This document shows positions 38,959 through 48,958 of a DNA stretch of 64,000 bases, piece after piece. Numbering within the stretch: position 1 is the first letter of the stretch; every line of letters starts with the position of its first letter. Below the pieces are notes generated by a model. It was not told the DNA's origin. It saw nothing but the letters and a program-made list of their open reading frames with translations, and did not search any database. Source of the DNA: an uncultured Clostridium sp. (GTDB lineage Bacteria > Bacillota > Clostridia > TANB77 > CAG-508); the NCBI GenBank assembly GCA_947647595.1, contig CANSKZ010000002.1, forward strand, positions 1 to 64,000, read 5' to 3'. A program made the translations under genes and the position numbers.

Positions 38959-40075
38959 AAACCAAATTTTCAGGATTCAATGGCAACAATTCCTCTAACA
39001 CAAATTCACCATCTTTTCGAATCAATACATCATCAAACCAAATCTCTCCGCCACCAAACTCAGGTCTTTGAATATTCACAATATCCCAATGAATACTTGA
39101 ACGATTTCCATTATCGCTTTCTTCCAGAGCGTCTCCTGGCGTGAAGTGAAAACTTCCTTTTATTTTTTCATCAAATAAAGTATCGCCAATTGATTTTTCA
39201 ATATATGGATTTAAGCCAATTGCAAATTCGCCAATATAACGTGCACCTTCATCTGTATCTAAAATTTTATTTAGCATTTCTGTATTAGAAGCAGTTGCTT
39301 TTACAATTTTTCCATTTTCGAATTCAAAATGCACATCATGAAAAGTGTAGCCATTGTAAGTGGTTTCTGTATTATAGGTAATATAACCATTAACCGAATT
39401 TTTTACTGGAGCAGATGCCACTTCACCATCTGGAATATTAAAAGTCCCTCTATATTTTTCCGCAGGAATTCCCTTCATGCTAAAGGTTAAATCCGTTCCT
39501 GAACCTACAATGTGAACTTTATCCGTTTGGTTCATCAAGTTTACCAAAGCATCCATTGCCTTTGACATTTTACTATAATCCAAGTTACACACCTTAAAAT
39601 AAAAATCTTCAAATTCTTCCAAACTCATCTTGCTCATCTGTGCCATCGAATAATTCGGATAGCGCAAAATACACCATTTCGTATGCTTTACTCTTTCCTC
39701 AAAATGAACTGGAACCGTGTAAAACTCATTATACAAATTCAATTTTTCACTTGAAATTCCAGATAGCTCTGACGTATTATTAGAAGCTCGAATTCCAATA
39801 TAAGCATCCATATCTTGCATACGAGAAGCATCCTGCTTGCCATATAATTTAATTTGTTCTTCTGTCAAACCTTCTAGCATATCCTTTAGCAAAGATTGAT
39901 TGATAAGATTAAAAAACGGCATCGCTTTTACCTTATAGGCTTCTTTTATCAATTCTTTGGCAAGCGGGATTCCGTCCTCTCCGATTACTTCAATTAAAAT
40001 TTTCTCATTCTCTTTTAAACTGACAGAATAATTGATTAGTTGATTTGCTAACTTTTGCACTCTCGCATCTTTCAT
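38957..40075 (-). CDS. M29 family aminopeptidase
   Basis: 372 residues, resembling AmpS/PepS metallo-aminopeptidases: SGTDLTFSMKGIPAEKYRGT, NIPDGEVASAPVKNSVNGY, FHDVHFEFENGKI and the metal-binding HWDIVNIQ near the C-terminus. Cytoplasmic peptide breakdown. Its ATG overlaps the stop of the metallophosphoesterase gene by four bases. Confidence 0.9.
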   Translation of the reverse strand: MKDARVQKLANQLINYSVSLKENEKILIEVIGEDGIPLAKELIKEAYKVKAMPFFNLINQSLLKDMLEGLTEEQIKLYGKQDASRMQDMDAYIGIRASNNTSELSGISSEKLNLYNEFYTVPVHFEERVKHTKWCILRYPNYSMAQMSKMSLEEFEDFYFKVCNLDYSKMSKAMDALVNLMNQTDKVHIVGSGTDLTFSMKGIPAEKYRGTFNIPDGEVASAPVKNSVNGYITYNTETTYNGYTFHDVHFEFENGKIVKATASNTEMLNKILDTDEGARYIGEFAIGLNPYIEKSIGDTLFDEKIKGSFHFTPGDALEESDNGNRSSIHWDIVNIQRPEFGGGEIWFDDVLIRKDGEFVLEELLPLNPENLV

Positions 40076-40917
40076 GCTTTTTCTCCTTTCTTTTTTAGTT
40101 CCTCTGCTTTTTCTTGAATTTTGCTCATATTTCTGTATCTGCCTTCTTTCAATTCTTTTCGATAATCTTCTGGTTCAATATTTTGTTCTAAATCTTCCAA
40201 TTCCTTGTCAATATCATAAGGAACACGCACAAATTCGAAACTGAAACTTCCCCCATATTCTTTTGCGCCATATTCTCCTTCTAAGATTAAATAATGAATC
40301 GCTGTTGTTTCTAATACATCACTATCTTTTTCATCATCTCTTACCACATTAAAACTATTGCCAACACTTCCAACATTGATTAAAGTTTTGTTATACATTT
40401 TGTTCATAAATGGAGCATGCAAATGCCCATAAATGACAATGTCAGCCACTTCCTTAGAAACTGTATTTTCACTTGGTTCAAACATTCTATATTTGGTTTC
40501 ATACGTATCTTCATTGATAATCACACCCGTTTTCTTTTCAGGATGCGCATGAAACATTCGAATCAAACTTCCACTCATATAAAATTCATAACAAAATGGT
40601 AGATTTAATAAATATTCTTTTGATTCTTCCGACAGTAAACTATTTAACCAATTTGCTCTTTTATGCATCAATTCTACCGGAATATTATGTTTACTAACCT
40701 TGTAAACCGATGCATCAACATCTACATCACAATTTCCCTGTACCACAACTGCACAATTTTCTCGCACTAATTTCACACATTCTTCTGCATGACATCCTTT
40801 TTCCACAATATCACCTAAACAAAAAATTTTGTCTATTTTTCGTTTTTGGATATCTGCCAAACAAGTTTTTAACGCTTCTAAATTCCCATGAATATCTGAT
40901 ATAATCGCTATTCTCAC
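40072..40917 (-). CDS. Calcineurin-like metallophosphoesterase
   Basis: 281 residues. SDIHGNLEALK, GDIVEKGCHAE, GNCDVD and IVIYGHLHAPF are the metal-ligand motifs of the fold; a C-terminal helical tail (about 235-281) is rich in Glu and Lys. The substrate is unknown. Translationally coupled to the M29 gene. Confidence 0.88.
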   Translation of the reverse strand: MRIAIISDIHGNLEALKTCLADIQKRKIDKIFCLGDIVEKGCHAEECVKLVRENCAVVVQGNCDVDVDASVYKVSKHNIPVELMHKRANWLNSLLSEESKEYLLNLPFCYEFYMSGSLIRMFHAHPEKKTGVIINEDTYETKYRMFEPSENTVSKEVADIVIYGHLHAPFMNKMYNKTLINVGSVGNSFNVVRDDEKDSDVLETTAIHYLILEGEYGAKEYGGSFSFEFVRVPYDIDKELEDLEQNIEPEDYRKELKEGRYRNMSKIQEKAEELKKKGEKA

Positions 40918-40926
40918 ATTTTTCTC

Positions 40927-41535
40927 CTATTCATATATTTTATCAATATGCACAAATCTTATTTTTTCAAAATCATATGTTACCAGTGGTCTTCTTAAAG
41001 CATCATACGTGTGTGTTGCAATCAAAATATCGCTCAAATAATTCACATTTCCAATGTCAACAATTATCAAACTATGCGTAAATCTTTGCCCATTGCTGGA
41101 CAATTGAACCAAATCTCCCACTTGAATTTGATTTTGCAAAACCTCCATTCCATGTGGCCCAACACCTTTATTATTGACCAAGAAGTTGTACAAAAATTCT
41201 ACTCCTGTCCACGATGGCGATTTATTATTTCCATTTTTATAATACCAGGAATTATAATTCATCACGCCACTTCCTGCAAAAATGCATTGAGACGCAAAAT
41301 TCGTACAATCGCCTCCAATTTTTTCATAATCATAATATGCAGGATTTCTCGAAAGTGCCCACTGATTCGCATATTCCAAACATTTTTGTCGATTATAAAT
41401 TTTCTCTTTCAATTTTATCACCCAAGATATTTTATGCTTATTTTGTTTTATTTGTACATTTGATTTTATTATATTATAAAAATTAGTCTTTGACAATATT
41501 TTAGAAATTATCTTAAATTTTCTTGACATTTTCAT
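40927..41535 (-). CDS. Amidase-domain (Amidase_6-like) protein
   Basis: Up to 202 residues. GGDCTNFASQCIFAG carries the presumed catalytic Cys, followed by NNKSPSWTGV and a His in RFTHSLIIV, as in putative cell-wall amidases found in Clostridia. Start uncertain: no SD precedes either ATG at the given end, and a promoter-like TTGTCA-17-TATAAT lies within the first 30 codons, so translation may begin near KLKEKIYNRQK. Confidence 0.65.
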   Translation of the reverse strand: MKMSRKFKIISKILSKTNFYNIIKSNVQIKQNKHKISWVIKLKEKIYNRQKCLEYANQWALSRNPAYYDYEKIGGDCTNFASQCIFAGSGVMNYNSWYYKNGNNKSPSWTGVEFLYNFLVNNKGVGPHGMEVLQNQIQVGDLVQLSSNGQRFTHSLIIVDIGNVNYLSDILIATHTYDALRRPLVTYDFEKIRFVHIDKIYE

Positions 41536-41551
41536 TTCATGCTGTTATAAT
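41523..41551 (+). promoter_or_regulatory. Promoter of the plus-strand M23 gene
   Basis: TTGACA, 17 bases, TATAAT; consensus. Confidence 0.7.
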
Positions 41552-41633
41552 TCATTTACTTTTAAATTATTTTATATTTTTTCCGTGCACATCGCACATT
41601 TTTATCCCTAAAAAATTTATATTTGGAGGTTCT

Positions 41634-42210
41634 ATGAAAAAAATTTTCTTTGTATTTTGCACTCTATTTTGTTTCTTATTTTTGATAACTTGTATTTCTA
41701 CATTTGTAGTTTATTCTAACAATTCTTTTACAACTTCTCCCACAGAATACTACTTTTCAACTAATGATTACAGCTGGCCATTGCCAAATTATCACACTAT
41801 TTCTTCTCCTTTTGGATTGCGCCTTTCTCCTACAACAGGCGCTTCTATCTATCACTCAGGAATTGACATTCCTGCCCCAGAAAACACCGCAATTTACTCT
41901 GCTTCTTCTGGTATTGTCACTTACTTAGATTTTAATGGTGCAAATGGCTATACTATTATGATACAAAATTCAAATACTCTTTTTACCTATTCGCATATTT
42001 CACCTAATTTTATATTTCAACTTGGTGAAACCATTCACCAAAATCAAAAAATCGGTTCAGTCGGTTCAAAATATATTCCCAACATTCCCAATAATCCTTA
42101 CACAGACTCTTTTCGGTAACCAAACCAATGGAGCAACAACTGGTCCACACTTACATTTTGGCGTAAAAATCGATGGCAAAGCCATCGATCCCTTAACACT
42201 ATTTCATTGA
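41634..42210 (+). CDS. M23 peptidase, with one CGG +1 site
   Basis: Joined at codon 161 (42114) into 191 residues. Signal anchor IFFVFCTLFCFLFLITC, then a LytM domain: FGLRLSPTTGASIYHSGIDI (metal His and Asp), YSHISPN, and after the join TTGPHLHFGVK (catalytic His pair). In zero frame the protein stops at FR-stop and lacks the HLHFG motif, so the shift is needed for an active site. TTTGGAGGTTCT precedes the ATG. Its stop abuts the convergent gene at 42211. Confidence 0.88.
42114..42117 (+). other. CGGN recoding site of the M23 peptidase
   Basis: TTT|C|GGT|AAC; zero frame meets TAA at once, +1 gives SFGNQTNGATTGP. Confidence 0.87.
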
Positions 42211-42594
42211 TTACATATCGTCTTCAAAATTGCCCCAATCTAATTCAATGATATTTTTACAATCTGGACATTTAATTTCTTTTTTAGTACTATCAAATTC
42301 TATAAAAAAGTTTGTATTGCAATAAGGACATTTAATTGGTTCTAAATCCATTTCTTCGTCATCACTATCTTGGAAAATTTCATGATCCAATCGTTGCATT
42401 TCCACTTCTAAATCATTAAGCCTATTTTCAAATACTGCAATTTTTTGTTTATAAACGGATTCTAGATTTTCTAATTGGTTCAAATACTCCATCGATAATT
42501 CTGTAATTTGTAATTTGGCATAATCCAAATCTTTTTTGTTTTCCATATTTCCTTCTAAATTTTGAATGACTTCTTTAAACTTTTTATTTAGCAT
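42211..42594 (-). CDS. CD1247-type protein with C-terminal zinc ribbon
   Basis: About 127 residues: an N-terminal helical, coiled-coil half and a C-terminal CPYCNTNF..CPDCKNI zinc ribbon. This layout is shared by uncharacterised Clostridia proteins near efp. The start is uncertain: the ATG at 42594 lies 13 bases after GAGGAG; an ATG ten codons upstream precedes the SD and is less likely. It follows efp in the same transcript. Confidence 0.7.
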   Translation of the reverse strand: MLNKKFKEVIQNLEGNMENKKDLDYAKLQITELSMEYLNQLENLESVYKQKIAVFENRLNDLEVEMQRLDHEIFQDSDDEEMDLEPIKCPYCNTNFFIEFDSTKKEIKCPDCKNIIELDWGNFEDDM

Positions 42595-42624
42595 TAAAAC
42601 AATTTTTCTCCTCTCATCAATCAA

Positions 42625-43191
42625 TTAAATTCTTTCCATATATTGACCTGTTCTTGTATCAATTCTGATTTTGTCACCAATGTTGACAAATAATGGAACT
42701 GAGATTTCTAATCCATTTTCTAAAGTTGCTGGTTTTCCTGAAGTTGTTGTGGTGTTTCCACTAAATCCAGGTTCTGTATAAGTAACCTCTAATTCCACAA
42801 ACATTGGTGGCTCTACTGCAAATACTTTTCCTTTAAAAGATAACATTGAAACATTCATATTTTCCTTGATGTATTTTAATGCATCTCCGATTTGGTCTGC
42901 ATTTAAAGGCATTTGGTCATATGTATTATTATCCATAAAATAATATAATTCTCCATCATTATATAAATATTGCATATCTCTTTTTTCAATTTCCGCACCT
43001 TGCAACTTTTCAGATGGATTAAAGGTTCTTTCTAAAACAGCTCCTGTAATTACATTTTTCATTTTTACACGAACAAATGCAGCTCCTTTTCCAGGTTTTA
43101 CATGTTGGAACTCAACTACTCTAAATACATTACTATCTAATTCAAATGTTGTTCCATTTCTTAAATCTCCTGCCATATATACGTCAGCCAT
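42625..43191 (-). CDS. efp: Elongation factor P
   Basis: 188 residues; rescues ribosomes at polyproline. N-terminal KOW domain with [14 protein letters not shown] (modified Lys or Arg at the tip, here K35), then two OB domains ending [19 protein letters not shown]. Follows the M24 peptidase, a common order in Firmicutes. Confidence 0.98.
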   Translation of the reverse strand: MADVYMAGDLRNGTTFELDSNVFRVVEFQHVKPGKGAAFVRVKMKNVITGAVLERTFNPSEKLQGAEIEKRDMQYLYNDGELYYFMDNNTYDQMPLNADQIGDALKYIKENMNVSMLSFKGKVFAVEPPMFVELEVTYTEPGFSGNTTTTSGKPATLENGLEISVPLFVNIGDKIRIDTRTGQYMERI

Positions 43192-43278
43192 ATTTTTTAC
43201 CTCATTTCTTTAAAATATTTTTTTATTTTAACTTTGCAATTATACCACATAACTTTCCGAAAATCAAGTGTTTTTATA

Positions 43279-44355
43279 TCATTTCCTATCTTTCAAATTT
43301 AGGACAATATCATTTTTTCCAAATTTGCCCAAATTTATACACGAATCTTTTGTAATGTGATACGTATCTTCTATTCTTATGCCAAACCTTCCTGGTTTAT
43401 ACACACCTGGTTCAATTGCTAAAATAGAATTTTCTTTAAGATATACATCCATCTTAGAACTTAAAATAGGCTCTTCATGAACATCCATTCCAACACCATG
43501 TCCAAAACTATGCATCACCGTGAAATTCTTTAAATGATAATCTGTTTCTCTATCTTTTATGATTTGTTTTATATTCACTCCGTTTTTAAAACTATCCACT
43601 ATCTTTTTCTGTTGCTCCAATACAAACTGGTAGCTATCTTCATATTCATTTTTCATATAATCCACAAACATTACTCTTGAAAAATCTGCACAATACCCTT
43701 TGTACTTTGCCCCAATATCAAACTGGATGATATCTCCTGATTCCAACTTCCTGTCTCCCGGCACAGCATGTGGCATAGAAGTATTTTCGCCAAAAGCAAC
43801 AATCGAATCAAAGGCTAATCCATCTGCACCATTTTCAATCATAAATTTCTCAATCTCAAAACTAAGCTCTTTTTCTGTTATGCCATAATTTAATATCTTT
43901 TTGACATATTCAAACGTACTATCTGTTATTGCACATGCTTTTTTAATTAAATCAATTTCTTCTTCATCTTTTACCATTCTGTGATTTTCAATAATGCCTT
44001 CCGTTTCTACCAAATTCACTTGATATGTTTGCAAATATTTTTTGTAGATTTCATAAGTTACATATTTTTCTTCAAACCCAATATCATTGGAGCACATGAA
44101 AAATCCTTCATAATCAAATTTGCTCATATTTCTTACATCATAAGCAATGATTTCATCATCAATGGTTAATTTGTTATTCACACTTTCAATATAACGTGAA
44201 TCTGTCAAAAATACATTTTCTTTTGGCGCTACAATCAAAACTCCCTCTTCTTCTAAGCCAGTCAAATACTTCACATTTATCGGATTTGACACAATCATTC
44301 CTTCTAATTCCATGGATTTTAATTGGTCTCTTAGCCACTTGATTCGTATATTCAT
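43279..44355 (-). CDS. Xaa-Pro aminopeptidase (M24)
   Basis: 358 residues. Creatinase N-terminal domain (to about 130) and pita-bread metal site: QFDIGAKYKGYCADFSRVM (two Asp), HSFGHGVGMDVHEEP (His), LAIEPGVY and GIRIEDT (Glu pair). Removes N-terminal residues before proline. Placement upstream of efp is conserved in Firmicutes. Confidence 0.95.
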   Translation of the reverse strand: MNIRIKWLRDQLKSMELEGMIVSNPINVKYLTGLEEEGVLIVAPKENVFLTDSRYIESVNNKLTIDDEIIAYDVRNMSKFDYEGFFMCSNDIGFEEKYVTYEIYKKYLQTYQVNLVETEGIIENHRMVKDEEEIDLIKKACAITDSTFEYVKKILNYGITEKELSFEIEKFMIENGADGLAFDSIVAFGENTSMPHAVPGDRKLESGDIIQFDIGAKYKGYCADFSRVMFVDYMKNEYEDSYQFVLEQQKKIVDSFKNGVNIKQIIKDRETDYHLKNFTVMHSFGHGVGMDVHEEPILSSKMDVYLKENSILAIEPGVYKPGRFGIRIEDTYHITKDSCINLGKFGKNDIVLNLKDRK

Positions 44356-44369
44356 AAAATACCTCCTTT

Positions 44370-45147
44370 TTATAGGATACTTAAAATTTTATCACTGATG
44401 ATTTTACAAATTGCCATAAACCATATAAACACTGTATTATCTGGCAAAAAGATACAGGCAATCGCACCAATTACCAAAAATGGTCCAAACGGCATATATT
44501 CATCCTTGCTCTTCAAAATAGCATTTCGAATGATTAATACAAAAACAGAAACGATCGCTCCCACAAAAAATGCCAATAATGAAACTTGCGCAATACTACT
44601 TACACCAAAATACAAACCGAATCGCTCCCATAAACTTTACATCGCCTAAACCCATCGCTTCTTTTCCTGCAATCAATCCTCCAAGTAGCGTAATTGCCCC
44701 AAAAATTCCTGCTCCTGTAAGCATACCCAATAACATATCTTTGGCAAGATTAATATTGTTAATTCCATAAATAAAGGTTAAAATTAATCCCACTTCAAAT
44801 ATGGTTAAATTTAATCGATTTGGTAATATTCTGTGTTTTAAATCAATCATAAAGGAACTCAATAACATTGGCATTAAAATCATAAATTTGATAAGGTCTA
44901 AATTTTGCATAAACGTATCACCAAGACCAAATTTATGCAAAAGTGCTATGTATAATAGAACCATAACAATCATATTTATATAAGCTTTTTCAATGCCTTT
45001 TTTATTTTCTGCAAAAAATTCTTTGGAAAACACTTTTTTTTCTTCTGGTAATCTCACATTCAGCCAAGCAACCAGTTTTCCAACAACTAATGCTAAAAAT
45101 CCAAATGCTACATAGACTAAAATGTGCACATTGTTTTTATCGTACAT
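44370..45147 (-). CDS. Prepilin peptidase (A24), with one CGG +1 site
   Basis: Joined at codon 177 (44616-44619) into 258 residues with about seven membrane segments. Catalytic aspartates lie in SFMIDLKHRILPN and AMGLGDVKFMG. It lacks the N-terminal Cys-motif methyltransferase domain of Gram-negative enzymes. Zero frame ends GAIRFVFWCK; +1 gives GAIGLYFGVSSIAQVSLLA and the last three membrane helices. Likely processes the prepilin-like protein at 3839-5092. It is four bases upstream of the YqeG-like gene's other side and oriented with efp/M24. Confidence 0.87.
44616..44619 (-). other. CGGN recoding site of the prepilin peptidase
   Basis: ATT|C|GGT|TTG; +1 gives GAIGLYFG. Confidence 0.87.
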
Positions 45148-45150
45148 TTT

Positions 45151-45657
45151 TTATTCCTCTTTCTTCTTTTGTTTTTTTACATATGATTTGATGATAAATT
45201 CTTCCATTGGTCTTTTTAATTTTGTAATCCATATATCTTTTTTAGCAATTGGATTCACTAAAATCGAAAACATTTTATTACGATTCGCACCAATCACATC
45301 CGTAAAAATTTGGTCGCCAATTACTGCAATGTTTTCATTTTCCAATCCCAACTGCTTTCTTGCTCTTTTAAATCCTCTTTTTAACGGTTTTGTTGCAAAA
45401 TGAATATACGGTAAATCTAATATTTTAGCAACAGATGTTACTTTATCAAGTTTATTACTATTAGACAAAATCATGCATTGAATGTGATTTCTTTTTACAT
45501 TATCCACCCAATCTTTTGCCCCTTCTAATAAATTTCGCTCAAAATCAATTAATGTATTGTCTACATCTAATAAAATTCCTTTTATTTCATTTTTCTCTAG
45601 TAAATCCATTGTGACATCTGTTACTTTATCACAATAATAATCTGGGTAAATAAACAT
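45151..45657 (-). CDS. YqeG-family HAD IIIA phosphatase
   Basis: 168 residues. LLDVDNTLIDF (motif I), ILSNSNKLDKV (motif II), FATKPLKRGF (motif III Lys) and VIGDQIFTDVIGANRN (motif IV) are typical of YqeG proteins, which lie near ribosome- and shikimate-related genes in Firmicutes; substrate unknown. SD GAAAGGAAG eight bases before the ATG decides the start. TTGACA-17-TAAGAT (45684-45712) is its promoter. Confidence 0.88.
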   Translation of the reverse strand: MFIYPDYYCDKVTDVTMDLLEKNEIKGILLDVDNTLIDFERNLLEGAKDWVDNVKRNHIQCMILSNSNKLDKVTSVAKILDLPYIHFATKPLKRGFKRARKQLGLENENIAVIGDQIFTDVIGANRNKMFSILVNPIAKKDIWITKLKRPMEEFIIKSYVKKQKKKEE

Positions 45658-45717
45658 AGATTTCTTCCTTTCTTTGTATTTATATCTTACCAATATCTTA
45701 TAATTTTGTCAAATTTA

Positions 45718-45746
45718 TTTACAAAATATTTTTTAATTGTTATAAT
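45718..45746 (+). promoter_or_regulatory. Promoter of the MFS gene
   Basis: TTTACA, 17 bases, TATAAT on the plus strand, about 40 bases before the start. Confidence 0.65.
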
Positions 45747-45789
45747 AATTTAAAATAGGAATATTTATAAAAAAAAATCGGAGGTAACA

Positions 45790-47118
45790 ATGGAACATTC
45801 AAAAGAAGAAGTTTTAACAAAAAATCGAAAATACAATCAAAATTTGTACAAAATTTATAAAATGATTTCTTGGGATTTATTATTTTATTATGCAATATCT
45901 TTTTTATTTTTAACACAGGAAAAAGGGCTTTCTACCTCGCAAATCATTTTTGCAGATGCTTTTTACCCTTTATTCAAATTAATTTTCCAGCTTCCTTGTA
46001 CCATGTTAATTGAAAAATTAGGAAAACGAAAAAGTCTAATCATAGCCAATTTATCACTTGTCACTTATGTTTTGATTGTCATGGGATTGTCGACTAAATA
46101 TGGCTATATTGTGGCAAATATTTTCTGTGCTTTTGCATTTATTATTAAAGGAATCACAGAATCCAATCTTCTTTACGATTCTATTGGAAATGTGGAAAAT
46201 AAACGTACTATTTTTTCAAAAATCGATAGTATGGGATCCTCCTTATATTATGTTTTTGACGCTATTACATCCGCTATTTCCGGATTCTTATTTGTTATTA
46301 ATCCCTATATTCCAATGACAATTTGCTTATTTTTAGCGGTTTGCTCTTTTGCATTAACGTTCCAGTTTAAAGAAATTCCTGTTGAAAAAACATCCAATTT
46401 TGAACAAGAATCTTCTAAGCAAAATAAATCTTTTGCTAAGCAATTAAAATTTTATATTAGTGACCTAAAAGAAGCTTTCAAATTTATCTTAAAATCGAAC
46501 CGATTACGTGCTCTCATTATCTTTTATGCACTATTTTCAAACTTATTATCCATTCTAACTACCGTTAGACGTAGTCTATTAAAAGAATTATCCATTCCAG
46601 ACGAATACTTCGGTATATTATTTGCCATTTGGGGATTAATTGCTGCCTTCTCAGTTAACTCTTCCAACAGTATCCAAAAAAGGTTTGGTAACCAAACGTT
46701 ATCCTTCCTTGGTGTCACTTATACTTTATCTGTTGTGTTTTCTGGACTTGTCGCAATATTATCTGGCTTACCACCATTTCTTGTATACTTTGTTGTTTTA
46801 TGTATGCTATCCCTTCAATATATTATCAAAGGTCCATTCCAAACATTAATTCAAAGATATCTTGGTAGTTTTGCTACCAGTAGCATGCGAACAAAAATAT
46901 CCTCTGCCAGTATGTTAGTTGAAAATATCACTTGTACAATCATCTCTTTTATTGTATCTTACTTGACAGAAAATTTATCAACTGCCGTTTCCACATTAAT
47001 TATTGGTATCGCTTTTACAATCATTATTTTAATTGTCCTTTCTTATATGAAATCTCGTGTGGGATTAAAACCAGAAGAATATCCTGAATCAGATATAAAA
47101 TTTAATGAATTATATTAA
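45790..47118 (+). CDS. Major facilitator superfamily transporter
   Basis: 442 residues with twelve hydrophobic segments and a charged central loop (about 200-235). The loop between helices 2 and 3, LIEKLGKRKSLI, is the MFS motif A. Substrate unknown; proteins of this type often export drugs. RBS CGGAGGTAAC. Monocistronic. Confidence 0.85.
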   Translation: MEHSKEEVLTKNRKYNQNLYKIYKMISWDLLFYYAISFLFLTQEKGLSTSQIIFADAFYPLFKLIFQLPCTMLIEKLGKRKSLIIANLSLVTYVLIVMGLSTKYGYIVANIFCAFAFIIKGITESNLLYDSIGNVENKRTIFSKIDSMGSSLYYVFDAITSAISGFLFVINPYIPMTICLFLAVCSFALTFQFKEIPVEKTSNFEQESSKQNKSFAKQLKFYISDLKEAFKFILKSNRLRALIIFYALFSNLLSILTTVRRSLLKELSIPDEYFGILFAIWGLIAAFSVNSSNSIQKRFGNQTLSFLGVTYTLSVVFSGLVAILSGLPPFLVYFVVLCMLSLQYIIKGPFQTLIQRYLGSFATSSMRTKISSASMLVENITCTIISFIVSYLTENLSTAVSTLIIGIAFTIIILIVLSYMKSRVGLKPEEYPESDIKFNELY

Positions 47119-47120
47119 AA

Positions 47121-47165
47121 TGAAAAAAGGAGTATATTCTAAATTAGAATATACCCTTTTTTCAT
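47121..47165. terminator. Bidirectional terminator after the MFS gene
   Basis: AAAAAAGGAGTATATTCTAA pairs with TTAGAATATACCCTTTTTT between convergent genes. Confidence 0.8.
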
Positions 47166-47837
47166 TTATTTACAAAATATATGCTTTCCAATTGTCATCA
47201 CCTGTGGTCTACTCCAAATCCAACCAGATGTTGCTGTATCGGGATTAAAATAATAAACACATCCAGAAGTCGGATCCCATCCATTAATTGCATCTTGCGC
47301 AGCTTTTTTACTACTATCATCATAACCTAAATTAATTTGACCATCTGAAACACACGTATAAGCACCTGATTGATAAATAACTCCAGAAATCGAATTAGGA
47401 AATCTCGAATCAGCAACTCGATTCATAACAGTAGCAGCCACAGCCACCATCCCATTATATGGTTCTCCTCTAGCTTCTCCATAAACTAGATGACTTAACA
47501 AATTCAAATCACTATTGTTACTACTGCTTCCTCCTCCTGAAGACGAACCAGAATTAATTCCCAATGCAGCTAGTGTTTGTGAACCAACAATTCCATCTGC
47601 TGTCAAGCCATTCTTTTTTTGAAAAGCTTTTACAGCATTGTATGTTTTTGAACCAAAAACTCCATCTACATTTCCATTATAATATCCCCAAGATTTTAAT
47701 TTAGTTTGTATTTGTTTTACTTCTTCCCCATTAGAACCATACTGTGAAATTGCATAAGCCATTGGTAATCTAGATAAAATCAAATATAAAATTATTCCCA
47801 AAACTAAAATTCCTATTAAATAATTACGTTTTTCCAT
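47166..47837 (-). CDS. sleB: Spore cortex-lytic cell wall hydrolase, SleB type
   Basis: 223 residues. N-terminal membrane anchor (about 5-22), peptidoglycan-binding domain ([20 protein letters not shown] to about 92), Gly/Ser linker and a Hydrolase_2 domain with catalytic Glu121 in [12 protein letters not shown]. Degrades spore cortex on germination. The ATG at 47837 follows GGAGGTTAGT. With spoIVA it marks a spore former. Confidence 0.9.
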   Translation of the reverse strand: MEKRNYLIGILVLGIILYLILSRLPMAYAISQYGSNGEEVKQIQTKLKSWGYYNGNVDGVFGSKTYNAVKAFQKKNGLTADGIVGSQTLAALGINSGSSSGGGSSSNNSDLNLLSHLVYGEARGEPYNGMVAVAATVMNRVADSRFPNSISGVIYQSGAYTCVSDGQINLGYDDSSKKAAQDAINGWDPTSGCVYYFNPDTATSGWIWSRPQVMTIGKHIFCK

Positions 47838-47953
47838 ACTAACCTCCACCTTTTACCATATTTTTAACAAATTTTGAAATTATATACATTATTTTGTAAT
47901 ATTTCTGTAACAAAAATGTAATAAAAATTTTATATTTTTTTGTCAAATTAGGG

Positions 47954-47982
47954 TTGCTATTTTTTGACATTATTTGTATAAT
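47954..47982 (+). promoter_or_regulatory. Promoter of the CBM-like gene
   Basis: TTGCTA, 17 bases, TATAAT on the plus strand; a TTGACA within the spacer is too close to be the -35. Confidence 0.5.
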
Positions 47983-48010
47983 TAAAATAAATAAAAAAAG
48001 GAGTAAAAGT

Positions 48011-48751
48011 ATGGAATTTGCTAAAAACATTGAATTTAATAATTCTCCTGTCGTAGGACAAGAAACAACCATTACTTATCATGGTTTTTTAAGTGATTCT
48101 AATGAATTAACTCTTGTATGTGGTTTTGGTGAATCTTGGGAACATACAACCGAAACTTTAATGGAGAAAAATTCTTCTGGTTTTTCTGCAAAAATTAATA
48201 TGCTAGATTTTGATACTTTTCATTTCTGTTTTAAAAATTCTAATAATGAATGGGATAACAACAATCACTGCAACTACACATCTACCATTTCACCATGTCC
48301 TGCTACACCAAAATTCGATATTGATGCTTTAATTGAAGAAATCCTAGATCCCATCATCGAAAAATCAGCTTCAGAAAAAGAAGAAAATACTACTGTTCAA
48401 ATCTCTCAAGAACCCATTGATTTAGGACTTGAAATTAGCAATATATTATCACAAATAAGTTTAGAAGATACTTCCGAAAATTTAGTAGAATATTCTACTT
48501 TAGATGAAATTCTTGCTTGCACCGTCATTGAAGAAACTCCTGTTGAGCTTTTTGAAAATGAAACTATAAATGAAATTGAGCAAACTCCAGAAACTTCAAA
48601 AGAAACTGCATTAATTAATACAGAAGATGTATTTCTTATTAGCCCTAGAAAATTGAACAAATTTTATTTGTTTCGAAAACATATAAAATTATCTCTTTAT
48701 AAATTGTTAGTAAAATTACCAAATTTAATTTTTGGTTCAGAAGAACAATAA
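48011..48751 (+). CDS. Protein with N-terminal starch-binding-like domain
   Basis: 246 residues. The first 100 residues resemble small CBM25/CBM53-type modules (TITYHGFLSDSNELTLVCGF and FKNSNNEWDNNNHCNYT). The remainder is acidic and disordered-looking, ending in a basic stretch (RKLNKFYLFRKHIKLSLYK). No signal peptide, so perhaps glycogen- or envelope-associated inside the cell. SD AAAGGAG nine bases before ATG. Confidence 0.65.
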   Translation: MEFAKNIEFNNSPVVGQETTITYHGFLSDSNELTLVCGFGESWEHTTETLMEKNSSGFSAKINMLDFDTFHFCFKNSNNEWDNNNHCNYTSTISPCPATPKFDIDALIEEILDPIIEKSASEKEENTTVQISQEPIDLGLEISNILSQISLEDTSENLVEYSTLDEILACTVIEETPVELFENETINEIEQTPETSKETALINTEDVFLISPRKLNKFYLFRKHIKLSLYKLLVKLPNLIFGSEEQ

Positions 48752-48755
48752 ATAC

Positions 48756-48787
48756 AAAAAAATCTTCCAACACGGAAGATTTTTTAT
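48756..48787. terminator. Bidirectional terminator
   Basis: AAAAAATCTTCC-AACAC-GGAAGATTTTTT between convergent genes. Confidence 0.85.
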
Positions 48788-48789
48788 TG

Positions 48790-48927
48790 TTAAATACCCA
48801 TTTTTCTCATAAATTGTTTTCCTTTTTTGACCATTTTCTTCTTACTATTGTCAACTCCTTCTGAATACATCATCATAGCACCTGCTGTAAGAAGTGTTCC
48901 CACCATTAAACCTTTTGTAAAATTCAT
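48790..48927 (-). CDS. Small hydrophobic-basic protein, 45 residues
   Basis: MNFTKGLMVGTLLTAGAMMM is followed by a basic tail (VDNSKKKMVKKGKQFMRKMG). A membrane-anchored miniprotein of a form common in Clostridia; function unknown. GAAAGGTGGGTC precedes the ATG and a terminator follows, so it is expressed; it may be co-transcribed with the TSUP genes. Confidence 0.65.
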   Translation of the reverse strand: MNFTKGLMVGTLLTAGAMMMYSEGVDNSKKKMVKKGKQFMRKMGI

Positions 48928-48958
48928 ATTTTGACCCACCTTTCTACAATATTTTATA

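Noticed and set aside
41523-41633. Longer N-terminus for the plus-strand M23 peptidase
   Set aside because: The extension overlaps its promoter; GGAGGTTCT and a signal anchor begin at the ATG at 41634.
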